From Rhodospirillales bacterium (GTDB lineage Bacteria; Pseudomonadota; Alphaproteobacteria; TMED109), in NCBI GenBank assembly GCA_028824295.1, contig JAPPED010000016.1:32226-96225 (forward strand): DNA of 64,000 nucleotides, written 5' to 3'. The notes under the pieces were generated by a model. The model did no database searches and was not told where the DNA came from. It saw nothing but the letters and a program-made list of their open reading frames with translations. A program made the translations under genes and the position numbers. How positions within the stretch are numbered: the stretch's first letter is position 1; the number at the start of each line of letters is the position of its first letter. Positions 25,215-33,751 of the stretch are shown piece after piece.

Positions 25215-26063
25215 ATGACCTTGTCCGAACACACGATTTCCGCCCTCGGTGCCATCATCACTGGTGATGGCGGAATGACCCCGTACCGTTCTGGACCTGA
25301 ACTCGTGAAATTCTTCAACCGGTTCGAACGAGCAGACGAATACAGCGGAGGATTCCCGTCTCGTTGGTACTACGCGGAGGAGTGCATTCGTGAGCTGAAC
25401 GCAAGCGGTCTAGGTTCCGATGTCGTTGTTGCGACGCTAGATCGTCGACACTTTCTCGGGGGAAAGCACGACCCAGATGCAGTTGCCGAGCACTTGAATC
25501 AGTTCCTTGAGTTCGACGGCTACGAGATTCAGGCGTACGGAAAGAAGTGGCGAGTTGTTCCTCTCGCGGAGGAAGTTGACGTACCGACTATTTTGATCCC
25601 GACCGGAAGCGTGACGCACGATTTCTTGGCCGAACAAGTTCGGAAGTGTACTGAGAAGCTCCAAGCCGAAGACTATGACGGTGCAATCACGAATGCGCGG
25701 TCGATGCTCGAGGCTACGTTAGTATCGCTTGAACGGCAACTTGTCGACGACCCTCCTGACTACGACGGAAACCTTCCAAAGCTGTACCGCCGGGTACAAA
25801 AGGAACTCAACCTGACTCCCGGCCAACAGGGTCTAGCCGACAGCCTGCGCCAGATCCTATCCGGGCTCACTAGCGTAACGAACGGCTTGGCTGCCTTACG
25901 AAACACAATGAGTGATTCTCATGTCGTCACATATAGGCCGGCGCGGCGCCATGCCCAGCTCGCAGTCAATGCTTCGCGTACCTTGGCCCGGTTTCTTTTC
26001 GAAACGCACGAGTATCAGCTCTCAAGGCGGAAAGAGACAGAGCGTGCAGAACAAACGCATTGA
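25215..26063 (+). CDS. abortive infection (Abi_C domain) family protein
   Basis: This 282-residue protein ends in an Abi_C-type domain: YDGAITNARSMLEATLVSLE, LPKLYRRVQKELNLTPGQ, LRQILSGLTSVTNGLAALRN and SDSH. The N-terminal 130 residues are of unknown function. Proteins of this family are reported as abortive infection factors; the mechanism is unclear. It starts 20 bases after the second attC-like site and ends inside a strong hairpin, so it appears to be the second cassette. AT content is higher than in the flanks. Confidence 0.8.
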   Translation: MTLSEHTISALGAIITGDGGMTPYRSGPELVKFFNRFERADEYSGGFPSRWYYAEECIRELNASGLGSDVVVATLDRRHFLGGKHDPDAVAEHLNQFLEFDGYEIQAYGKKWRVVPLAEEVDVPTILIPTGSVTHDFLAEQVRKCTEKLQAEDYDGAITNARSMLEATLVSLERQLVDDPPDYDGNLPKLYRRVQKELNLTPGQQGLADSLRQILSGLTSVTNGLAALRNTMSDSHVVTYRPARRHAQLAVNASRTLARFLFETHEYQLSRRKETERAEQTH

Positions 26064-26108
26064 GCGAACTGGCCCAATCGCGTATCGATTGGGCCAGTTC
26101 GCTAATGC
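26057..26108. repeat. long near-perfect hairpin at the end of the Abi_C gene
   Basis: An 18-bp perfect stem (26063-26080 with 26086-26103, five-base loop CGTAT) is extended by GCATT/AATGC with one bulged G. It overlaps the stop codon of the Abi_C gene. There is no T tract after it on the plus strand. It could be a terminator, or the right-hand recombination site of the cassette segment. TTCGCTAATGCC at 26098-26109 also occurs at 24558-24569, at the left end of the segment. Confidence 0.7.
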
Positions 26109-26604
26109 CTCTCGCTATCAATTCAGAAGCCGCAATTCCGGGGTGATGTTCGCGTAAGGGTGAACCAATTGAGTCGCCCTTCGTCGGCACATCCACGTCC
26201 CGAATTCGCCACAGACTCTCGGTGAAGTACGCCATCTTGAACTCGGGTTATTCCCCTCGCGAGACCGCCGACGAGTTCGCGTCCGATACGTGCGTTTCGG
26301 GTAACGACAGCGACTACGCGGCGTACACTCATACGCAACGCCCAAGCGGAGGCGAGACGCCCCAGGGGAAACTCGCCGCTGCGTCCCCGTGCGAGGATCG
26401 TCTCACACGACAAGGCTATCTTCGCCGGCGCTCGGACTGAACCGTGGCGGCGTCCGGTCCGGTTTCGCGTGCCCCATTTGCGATCCGGACCTTTGATCAG
26501 TCGAGGCTTTCTCCTTGGGCTTCCACGTGGAAGCTCGGGAGTCTCCCCGACAAGACCAACTCCGGGACCAACCTTCGGACGGAAGGGCGTCGCAGGCTTT
26601 CATC
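26109..26604. other. intergenic region, no gene recognised
   Basis: About 500 bases between the cassette segment and the 3' end of the nuclease-like gene. Short open frames on both strands look random. No repeat or RNA gene was recognised. Confidence 0.4.
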
Positions 26605-27438
26605 TCATGTTCCACCGACTTCGAGCAGCAGCCGGCAATGGTCGCTCGCCCCCATGCCTCCACGCCATAGAGGGCACGAACCGTCACGTCTGCATGGAGT
26701 CCGCGGGAGGCAAAGGCGTAGTCCAGCTGGCGGTTCGTCTCGGCCGGCTTCTGGCGGTTGGAGTGCCAGGTCGGAACGTCCCGCGTGTCCCCGGAGCTGT
26801 CCAAGGGGTGTGGATGACGCTGCTCTTTCGTTCGGAAGTTGCAGTCCGAGAAACTCGAGGCCGAGCGCCTTGAAGCGATCCCAGACGACGCGTTCGCGCG
26901 CATACCACGGCGCTTCGGTGGCTCCGTAGCATAGGTTCAGGTCGCCGGCCGCGAGCATCGGGTAATGGGAAGGGTCAAGGTAGTCCATGAAGCTTTGGAG
27001 GTTTGAGAGGATGCGGTGCACTGAGATGTCAGCGTGGCGACCCGGTGTCTCTACGGTTGTGCTCGGGTGCGCCCGCGTCCACCGCGCGTACATTGACACG
27101 GCAAGAAACGCCTCTTCTGTTTGTCCGCACGGCACCACGCGCGCAACCGCCAGCGTTCCGCTGCCGCTTACTTCGATTTCCCGCTCGTCGCGCCACCATC
27201 CCAGCGCGGGAACCTGCCGGAACCACTCGACCTCCACCTTGTCGGACAGCTGCACGACCAGCGGCCTCCGGTCGAACGACGTCGGTTCCAGGGCGTCATT
27301 CTCGTAGCGGAACCGGTCGGCAATCTCGCCGGGCGGATCTCCTGCCTCCTGTAGCAGCGCAAGGCCAACTTCGCCCCGGCTGGCCATCTCCGCCAGTTCA
27401 AACCACGGGTCCCGCTTTTGGGCGATGTTCCAGCTCAC
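26605..27438 (-). CDS. endonuclease/exonuclease/phosphatase family protein with two frame changes
   Basis: The frame encodes an EEP-fold protein: SWNIAQKRDPWFELAEM, VGLALLQEAGDP, MLAAGDLNLCYGA (catalytic Asp/Asn) and SDHCRLLLEV at the end. Between residues about 207 and 262 the main frame reads low-complexity sequence, whereas the shifted frame gives a plausible continuation (QKPAETNRQLDYAFASRG, HADVTVRALYGVEAWG). The switches fall at a CCCC run (near 26812) and a GGGGG run (near 26652), so two compensating indels are likely: sequencing errors or real damage. The start is GTG at 27438; no better upstream start exists. Confidence 0.72.
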   Translation of the reverse strand: MSWNIAQKRDPWFELAEMASRGEVGLALLQEAGDPPGEIADRFRYENDALEPTSFDRRPLVVQLSDKVEVEWFRQVPALGWWRDEREIEVSGSGTLAVARVVPCGQTEEAFLAVSMYARWTRAHPSTTVETPGRHADISVHRILSNLQSFMDYLDPSHYPMLAAGDLNLCYGATEAPWYARERVVWDRFKALGLEFLGLQLPNERAASSTPLGQLRGHAGRSDLALQPPEAGRDEPPAGLRLCLPRTPCRRDGSCPLWRGGMGASDHCRLLLEVGGT

Positions 27439-27815
27439 GCCCCTGATGATTCTATCGGTTACGCACCGCGTCCTGGCTTTTCAGATGACACGCGGGCTTG
27501 GCTGGCCATACCGGACGATGCGTCGGCGGGTCCGGACCCACTATGCAGGAAAATCGGCTGCCTTGCGGGATACCCAGCGCTCACAGCCGCGCCCGGCGGC
27601 CGAGATCGAATGTAGACAATCGACATGTAGGATCCAGCATGGGCAAATGGATGCGGATTACGACCGCCGGGTTTCGTTCGAACTGACGGTTGATGCCGTG
27701 CCATCACCCGCGGACAGAAATTGGTTGTGAACATTATTCACAAAATAGGATTGTGCTGACGTTCCTATCATGATATATAAGTGGCCTTCTCGTCGTGCGA
27801 TGAAAGGAAACCGTC
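27439..27815. other. intergenic region with the parA-like operon promoter
   Basis: The first 280 bases hold no recognised gene. The last 90 bases are AT-rich and contain the inverted repeat and promoter elements described separately. Confidence 0.45.
27725..27779 (+). promoter_or_regulatory. promoter and operator candidate for the ParA-like operon
   Basis: TTGTGAA, five bases, TTCACAA (27725-27743) is a perfect inverted repeat. Just after it TTGTGC (27751-27756) and TATATA (27774-27779), 17 bases apart, look like -35 and -10 boxes. The ParA-like start is 37 bases downstream, preceded by GAAAGGAAA. The ParA-like protein has its own N-terminal helix-turn-helix and may bind this repeat to control itself. 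Confidence 0.55.
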
Positions 27816-28895
27816 ATGAATCGATCAGCGCTGGTAGGCATCGCCGAGATAGCGGAACTGTTCGGCGTGTCTCGACAGGCCGCCTCTAACTGGCGTGAGC
27901 GACATGCCGACTTTCCACCGCCTACTGCGTCCCTGAAGAGCGGCCCGGTATGGGAGTTGCCGGACATACTTGCTTGGGGAGACGAACGTAAGATGAAGGT
28001 TAAGGTCGCGAAGGCGGATGCGTTAAAGTCTGGTGCTGATACCGAAGCTAAGTGTGTAGTTGTTGCGATGGTGAATATGAAAGGCGGGGTTGGCAAGTCA
28101 ACTCTAACAGCGAACATCGGCTGGTACTGTGCGTACTATAGAAACTTGCGCGTCTTGATGGTCGATCTCGATCCTCAGTTCAACCTGAGCCAATATGTAC
28201 TCGGAAATGACCGTTATGAGGAACATCTGAAGGCAAGCAAGCCGACAATTGTGGACATTCTCGAACAACACACACCTGGAAATGGAGCTAAAGGGGGCAT
28301 TGGCAGGGAGGCGATCACCGTCGCCCGAAAATGGGACGATGGCAGCTTGATACATGTGATTCCATCGAAACTAGAGCTGGCTTGGACGTTGAAGAACCCT
28401 CATCAAAAGGAGCATCTAGTCAGGGACTATCTCCAGGACATCAGGGACGGTTACGATCTAATCCTCATCGATTGTCCGCCAACTGAGTCGATGCTGACGG
28501 CGGCTGCCTACATGAGTAGCGATTTTTTGGTTGTGCCGGTACGGCCTGAGTATCTCTCCACCATCGGTCTACCGCTGCTCGTACGTTCACTTGCTGATTA
28601 CAAGAAAGCATACAAGAACGAGCCACATCCGAAACTAGCAGGCATCGTCTTCAATGATTCGGACGATTCAAAACCAGAACACCGCCGGTCGCGAGAAACC
28701 GTGGGAAAGGTTGCCACGGAACAGGGATGGGACATCTTCGACGGGCAGCTAACACACTCTGACTCGTACCCGGCCGGCGCTCGCACCGGTAAACCTATTT
28801 TCCTGACAGATTACGCCCGACACTGGAAGAAAGAGGAGCTGTATGTCGTTGCCCAGGAATTCATGGAGCGGGTCGGCCTCAAGGGGAGCAGCTAA
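27816..28895 (+). CDS. ParA-family ATPase with N-terminal helix-turn-helix
   Basis: This 359-residue protein has an N-terminal helix-turn-helix (GIAEIAELFGVSRQAASNWR) followed by a ParA/MinD-type ATPase. The deviant Walker A is MKGGVGKSTL near residue 90, then MVDLDPQFNLSQYV, and LILIDCPPTESML. This arrangement is that of plasmid-type ParA proteins. No ParB-like protein or parS repeats are visible; the next gene encodes a different, unknown protein. It may be the remains of a plasmid or integrative element, or a two-gene system with another role. GC content is lower than in the flanks. Confidence 0.88.
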   Translation: MNRSALVGIAEIAELFGVSRQAASNWRERHADFPPPTASLKSGPVWELPDILAWGDERKMKVKVAKADALKSGADTEAKCVVVAMVNMKGGVGKSTLTANIGWYCAYYRNLRVLMVDLDPQFNLSQYVLGNDRYEEHLKASKPTIVDILEQHTPGNGAKGGIGREAITVARKWDDGSLIHVIPSKLELAWTLKNPHQKEHLVRDYLQDIRDGYDLILIDCPPTESMLTAAAYMSSDFLVVPVRPEYLSTIGLPLLVRSLADYKKAYKNEPHPKLAGIVFNDSDDSKPEHRRSRETVGKVATEQGWDIFDGQLTHSDSYPAGARTGKPIFLTDYARHWKKEELYVVAQEFMERVGLKGSS

Positions 28896-28897
28896 CC

Positions 28898-29443
28898 ATG
28901 GGTAGGAGGCGTCCACCTTTGGTGGCTGAGATAGGCCGTTTGTTCGCGGAATATCCGGAGAAAGACTGGAGAGCACTGGCAAGTCGCTTGCGAGATCGAG
29001 AGGTGATCGAGGACATCGCGAGGGCAATCGAAGACGCGGCGGCCGCGGCCACGAAATCGGTGGAGAAGACGAAGAAGAAGCGCCGAAGAGTTCGCGAGAG
29101 TTTGTTGACCAGAATCGCACGAGAGGACAAAGTCAAGGCTGAGATCCTGTCAGCGATCAAGTCACGCCTGACTAACAAGGACAAAACTCTAGCTCTCGCG
29201 GAGATTCGACAGTTCGCCACTTCGCTCGGAATGAAGGAAGAACTTGCTGTTCGCCGGAATCAGGCAGCAAATCAGATCGTCCGCCATTTGGCGACCAAAT
29301 CGACGGAAGAAATCGAAGCCGCCTTGCATACGACGTTGCCTGAGCACCAGCCTCCCGGGGAGGAGTTTGGTCGTTGGGTTGAGCTGATTCTTGGGAGCGA
29401 CACGAAGACAGGACAACCGAAAAACCCAGACGAAAATGGCTAA
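28898..29443 (+). CDS. unknown protein coupled to the ParA-like gene
   Basis: This 181-residue protein starts two bases after the ParA-like stop with AGGGGAG upstream, so the two form an operon. It is rich in Lys, Arg and Glu, with a basic central stretch (SVEKTKKKRRRVRESLLTRI) and probable long helices. No motif was recognised. By position it could be the DNA-binding or cargo partner of the ATPase, in place of ParB. This is inference only. Confidence 0.7.
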   Translation: MGRRRPPLVAEIGRLFAEYPEKDWRALASRLRDREVIEDIARAIEDAAAAATKSVEKTKKKRRRVRESLLTRIAREDKVKAEILSAIKSRLTNKDKTLALAEIRQFATSLGMKEELAVRRNQAANQIVRHLATKSTEEIEAALHTTLPEHQPPGEEFGRWVELILGSDTKTGQPKNPDENG

Positions 29444-29577
29444 CACGGAATTGTCAAGATGCAGGCTCTACTGCCAGATGAGCGGGTCCCTGCTCCCGCT
29501 GTTCAGGTCTCCATGGAGGATTGTATCGACGTAGCGAGGACGGGATTCTCCGGCCCTCTCGCGCTTGACCCGACTCG

Positions 29578-30188
29578 ACGTCCCAGACGATGTCGTTATC
29601 GATACCGAGATAACCGTGAATGAGGCGGTTGCGGATCCCGATGATCGCCAGGGAATCTCCTGATGGGCGTCACGGACCGATTGAGGCGTCTGGGTCGCAG
29701 CCTCGCCGATGAGTTCGAGATTGCGCAGAGTGGCGTTGTAAGGCATGGGGCTGGCGACGCACGCAGCTTGGCCCAGCCCGGCGGTGTAGTCCCGCACCCA
29801 TTCTCAGAAGCCGATCATGTCCTCGACGTAGAAGCGCTACCGCCGAGGTTCCCGGTCCCGCTCAGACATGAATCGCCTCGCGCTCACGCTCGATGTAGGG
29901 ACGCCCTCCTCAGCGCAAGGTGCGGTCAGTCACTAGGTTGACGGGTTGGCCCAGCAGATCTTCGATGTAGAACTACGTGCCGAAGTAGTGTTTGGAGGTC
30001 GCGCGACGGTCGAAATGAAAGAGGATATCGAGATCACTGTCTTCACCTAACTGATCGCGGGCGAAGGAACCGAACTGGGTGAGATCGTTGACGCCGAAGG
30101 GAGTCGTCTTGTGCGTCCTCAGCAGTGCAAGGAATTTGTCTCTGGTCGTTGGCTGCCCCTGCTGTGTCCAGAAGAACTTAAGCGCCAC
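29578..30188 (-). pseudogene. decayed second copy of the HepT/MntA pair
   Basis: On the minus strand the 5' part reads ALLRTHKTTPFGVNDLTQFG, SFARDQLGEDSDLDILFHFD, a damaged MntA active site. The downstream part reads MRDYTAGLGQAACVASPMPY, NATLRNLELIGEAATQTPQS, a damaged HepT. Frames are broken by several indels. DNA similarity with the intact pair at 23388-24036 is clear along the length, including the overlap region. The copy lies directly downstream of the methyltransferase-HNH gene. Confidence 0.85.
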
Positions 30189-30407
30189 GGATCAACCGAC
30201 TCTGATCGAGTGCGGCGCCAGGACGCACGCTTGAAATTGGGACCGACCACTTCGCTGGCCGCGTCAAAACCGGCATGCGGGCCACCGGGGCATCGCGCGT
30301 TTCCGCGCCCGGCTCCGCCAGGAACTCGACATCGGGCCTATCCATTGGGGGCAATGGTGCAGATTCACTCTTGATCCCTGCTAAATTCCCGGAGCGGACC
30401 GCCCTCA

Positions 30408-32150
30408 TCAGCCGACCTGAATGTGCCGCTCGCCGATCCATTCCGGAACTTGTTGGTCATCCTTCAAGCGAATTCGCTGAAAACACATGGCATCGAAGAC
30501 GTCGTCCAGCCGCTTCTTATCGGCATCCACAGTCGGAAGACTCGACGTCGCCTCGAGCCAGAATCGTTCCGACACCAATGGCAGGTCCTTGACATACGCT
30601 GATTCCCACCAGTTGAGAACCCTGTCCCGAGCGGATTGAAGAAGTCGGTCCGTCGGGAGACGTGCTCTTTTCTCGCGCTGGTTTACCGTCCGATGTGCCG
30701 GCATCAAATTCCAGAGGTCGCCACAGCTCCAGGCCGTCCAAGGGAAGCAATGGTCAATATCCAGAGATCGTCGATTCAGATTTTGGCCGCTCCAGATGCA
30801 ACGCAAATCACCGTCGGCCAACATGTTGAGTGCCCGCTCTCTTGCCAAGCCCACATCCCGCGTGGGCTCGTCCCACGTCATCGACGCTGCAATGGTTGCA
30901 TCGTCCACATTGACACCTTGGCGTGAAGCGTAGGACTTGATGAGACGGCTCCACTCGGAGACAAGGGACGGCTCAACCCATGCGCCGAAGCGCCGCAAAG
31001 CCCACCAAAGATGCCTCGGGACCAGCATTTCGCCGAAGCGAAACAGGTACGCCTGATCCAATGTGATCGATGAAGAGAGAGGCGCCGTACCGGATTTCCG
31101 GACAGGAAATACCGGCCCTCCATTCGGATAGGTGATGTAGGTCGCGGGCATCTGCGCAATGGTGTTTGCGGCGTCCTTCAGCGCTTGGTGAAGGGCCGTG
31201 CCGGGTTCGCCTGAGAACCTGACCCCAACGCGGAGGTCGAGATGGGAGACGTCGGCAAGCCGTCGAAAAGCGTCCCTGACGAACCCGAGACGTCGCAGGC
31301 CGACGTTGGAAGGGTTTTGGGGAAGATTTGCGGATAACAGGGGTTTGAACAGCCGAATCCACGTCAGTGCGACAAGCCCAAGTGGCACGGCGACGAATTC
31401 GTCGTCGTGATCACGGGTACATCCTGCTGCACCGTCTGCCAGCCGACAGAGCGTACGAAGAAGCGCCAACTTGTAGGTTGAACTCTTGTCATCATTCAGG
31501 ATGACATGCCGCAGCAGCGGAAGTGCTCCGGTTCCGTCGTCGGGCAATCGGACAGCGACTTGGATCCAGCGAATGCCAGGGCGGCCGAGGTGATCCTCCG
31601 CCTCTGTATGCCTTTCGACAAAAGCACCGTGATCGCGAGCCAGTCCGTCAACTTCTTCCAGCGAGATGGGGTGGATGCTCCTTGTCTGGTCCGTCGGTCC
31701 ATCGCGCAGAACGATCGCCAGCAGGCCGCCCGGCTTGAGCAGGTTGATGATCTTGCGAAATGCGCGCGGCCGGTCACCCGGAGGCAGATGCATCCAGACA
31801 GCGCTCAGAAGGATCAGATCAAACGACAGGCCGGACTTGGATACGGTGGCGAGTGCCGGCAGACGGTCGTCGATCCATCGGATGTGTGCCAGCGCATGTA
31901 TGGCGGTGCCGGTTGTCCGCATGGATGCGGAAGGCTCAACAGCCACAACGTCGTAGCCCTTGGCCGACAACCAGGCAGCATCACGGCCAGTGCCTGCGCC
32001 GATGTCCAAGACCGTGGCCGATCCCTTGGGCAGCAAGTCACGAAGCCAGCCGTGAACCGTATCGGAAACCAGTCCCTCATACTGTTGGATGACTGTCTCA
32101 GCATTCGCATCGTACCAAGCAACCGGATCCGCCATTCCCATTGAACTCAT
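30408..32150 (-). CDS. SAM methyltransferase fused to an HNH endonuclease domain
   Basis: This 580-residue protein has a class I methyltransferase at the N-terminus (VLDIGAGTGRDAAWLSAKGY near residue 47; LILLSAVWMHLPPGDRPRAF; LKPGGLLAIVLRDGP). A long middle part of unknown function follows. A C-terminal HNH-type nuclease domain begins at about residue 455 (CIWSGQNLNRRSLDIDHCFP with the D-H pair, then NLMPAHRTVNQREK). The start at 32150 was chosen because earlier in-frame starts precede no family sequence. Methylation and cutting in one chain suggest a nucleic-acid target. I know of no established function for this architecture. The tail of a second copy survives at 24360-24393. Confidence 0.85.
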   Translation of the reverse strand: MSSMGMADPVAWYDANAETVIQQYEGLVSDTVHGWLRDLLPKGSATVLDIGAGTGRDAAWLSAKGYDVVAVEPSASMRTTGTAIHALAHIRWIDDRLPALATVSKSGLSFDLILLSAVWMHLPPGDRPRAFRKIINLLKPGGLLAIVLRDGPTDQTRSIHPISLEEVDGLARDHGAFVERHTEAEDHLGRPGIRWIQVAVRLPDDGTGALPLLRHVILNDDKSSTYKLALLRTLCRLADGAAGCTRDHDDEFVAVPLGLVALTWIRLFKPLLSANLPQNPSNVGLRRLGFVRDAFRRLADVSHLDLRVGVRFSGEPGTALHQALKDAANTIAQMPATYITYPNGGPVFPVRKSGTAPLSSSITLDQAYLFRFGEMLVPRHLWWALRRFGAWVEPSLVSEWSRLIKSYASRQGVNVDDATIAASMTWDEPTRDVGLARERALNMLADGDLRCIWSGQNLNRRSLDIDHCFPWTAWSCGDLWNLMPAHRTVNQREKRARLPTDRLLQSARDRVLNWWESAYVKDLPLVSERFWLEATSSLPTVDADKKRLDDVFDAMCFQRIRLKDDQQVPEWIGERHIQVG

Positions 32151-32719
32151 TCGGTTTTCTCGCAATGGTTGCAATGGTAATGCACGGCATGTTTGCTTCC
32201 AACCGGCGAGAGAAGCGGCCGACGCACTGTTGAAGAAGTCGCAGTGGCACGGGGACGACGCGACAAAGCCCCTCAATGTCTGCCAACGGAGATCTTGCAG
32301 CTCCCGTCAGGACATCCGCGTGCAACGCTCCGAGGCTACAGCGTCGAAATAAGCGCGTTGCACCGGCGACTTCCCTCAGCCGTCGGGAGAAAATCGGACT
32401 CAAACCCTTCCCGACTTGAACTGGCGCGACAGCTTGAATATCTTGTTGGCTTTCGTGGCAATGGTAGGCCAAACCGAGGAATATCGGTACAATTAACCTA
32501 CTGAAACGATTTGTATTTGTTGGGGTGCAATATGGAAGTACGCTCGATCCTTCAGGAGTCCGGTCATGCATGACTTTAGGAAACACCGGTATCCGTTGCA
32601 AAATCAAGAGAGGCGGACGCGGGCGCCTATTTTTGAATGCTGCATTTGTTCAGTTAGTTGTGTCAATGGGTGACCGCTTGGCGGATTCAGGCCTTCTCGC
32701 CACAAGGGACGCCTAGAGA
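32151..32719. other. intergenic region between divergent methyltransferase-HNH and Dcm genes
   Basis: The left two thirds are GC-rich like the methyltransferase-HNH gene; from about 32450 composition shifts to AT-rich, like the Dcm operon. The shift probably marks the left end of an acquired segment. The promoters of both divergent genes must lie here. No gene was recognised. Confidence 0.5.
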
Positions 32720-33751
32720 TTGGTTCGGCAAGGAAGGTCAGTCAGCGCCGGGTGCTTATTTGGCGGGATGGGCGGATTTGCAACCGGGCTTGCTCAGGCT
32801 GGCCTAGAGATCTTATGGGCAAGTGACAACGACATTCATGCATGCTCAGCGTTCCAGCATCGGTTTCCCAATGTTCCAATGATCAACAAGGATGTGCGCC
32901 AGCTATCAGTAGAAGAGAATCGCCTGACACCAGTTGATGTGTTGGCAGCGGGTTTCCCATGCCAGAGCTTTTCACAAGCCGGCAGCAGGAAGGGATTTCA
33001 GGACCCGCGGGGCGCACTATTTTTCGAGATCCCGCGATTGATTCAAGAATTTCCTGAGGAAGATAGGCCAGCATTGGTGGTGTTGGAAAACGTACCACAT
33101 CTATTGTACGGAGCGAACGGTTGTTGGTTCGACCAAATACGGCGAGCCATGCGTCAGGCCGGCTATTGGTTCAGAGAAGAAACGTGCTGGACCGTAAATG
33201 TTAAAGATGTGACTGACTCACCGCAGGATCGCGAGCGACTGTTTATGGTGGCGGCGGCTCGCCGACATTTTTCTCGTAACCCATTTTCTGCAGACAATCT
33301 CGTCAAAGCGCCAACGCGTCACAGACGTTCTCTCGACGAATTTATCGATCGAACGCAACAAGCAGAGATGGAAGCCTACCTCCCTCCCGACAACCGCTAC
33401 TACAAGATGATTGACAAAGCAATGGGCGCAGGTGAATCAGCCAGCAACATATATCAACTGCGACGGTCATACGTACGGGAGAAGAAACAGGGCCTTTGCC
33501 CCACACTTACCGCAAATATGGGCGTTGGTGGTCACAATGTCCCATTTGTCCGTGATTCATGGGGAATACGCCGACTAAGTGTGAGCGAAGTTGCGGCACT
33601 CCAGGGATTCAATGTCGCGGGTGGGCTGTTCCCGAATATTCCTGTGGCAGAGCAATATCGACTACTCGGAAATGCCGTTTGTGTAGATCTTGCCCATTTG
33701 ATAGGGAACGCATGCGCAAACATTTTGATTGGTCAGGCAAATGCAAATTGA
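32720..33751 (+). CDS. DNA cytosine-5 methyltransferase (Dcm family)
   Basis: This 343-residue protein has all main C5-methyltransferase motifs: GCLFGGMGGFATGLAQAGLE (I), the catalytic GFPCQSFSQAG (IV, Cys near residue 80), VVLENVPHLL (VI), PQDRERLFMVAAA (VIII) and YRLLGNAVCV (X). The target region between VIII and X is short to moderate. The start is TTG at 32720: a stop codon lies two codons upstream and the next ATG is inside motif I. It is the first gene of a five-gene coupled operon, overlapping the GHKL gene by 11 bases. It probably marks host DNA. Confidence 0.9.
   Translation: MVRQGRSVSAGCLFGGMGGFATGLAQAGLEILWASDNDIHACSAFQHRFPNVPMINKDVRQLSVEENRLTPVDVLAAGFPCQSFSQAGSRKGFQDPRGALFFEIPRLIQEFPEEDRPALVVLENVPHLLYGANGCWFDQIRRAMRQAGYWFREETCWTVNVKDVTDSPQDRERLFMVAAARRHFSRNPFSADNLVKAPTRHRRSLDEFIDRTQQAEMEAYLPPDNRYYKMIDKAMGAGESASNIYQLRRSYVREKKQGLCPTLTANMGVGGHNVPFVRDSWGIRRLSVSEVAALQGFNVAGGLFPNIPVAEQYRLLGNAVCVDLAHLIGNACANILIGQANAN

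Noticed and set aside
26123..26413. Short minus-strand open frame between the cassettes and the EEP gene
   Set aside because: No motif, no ribosome site and no conserved composition.
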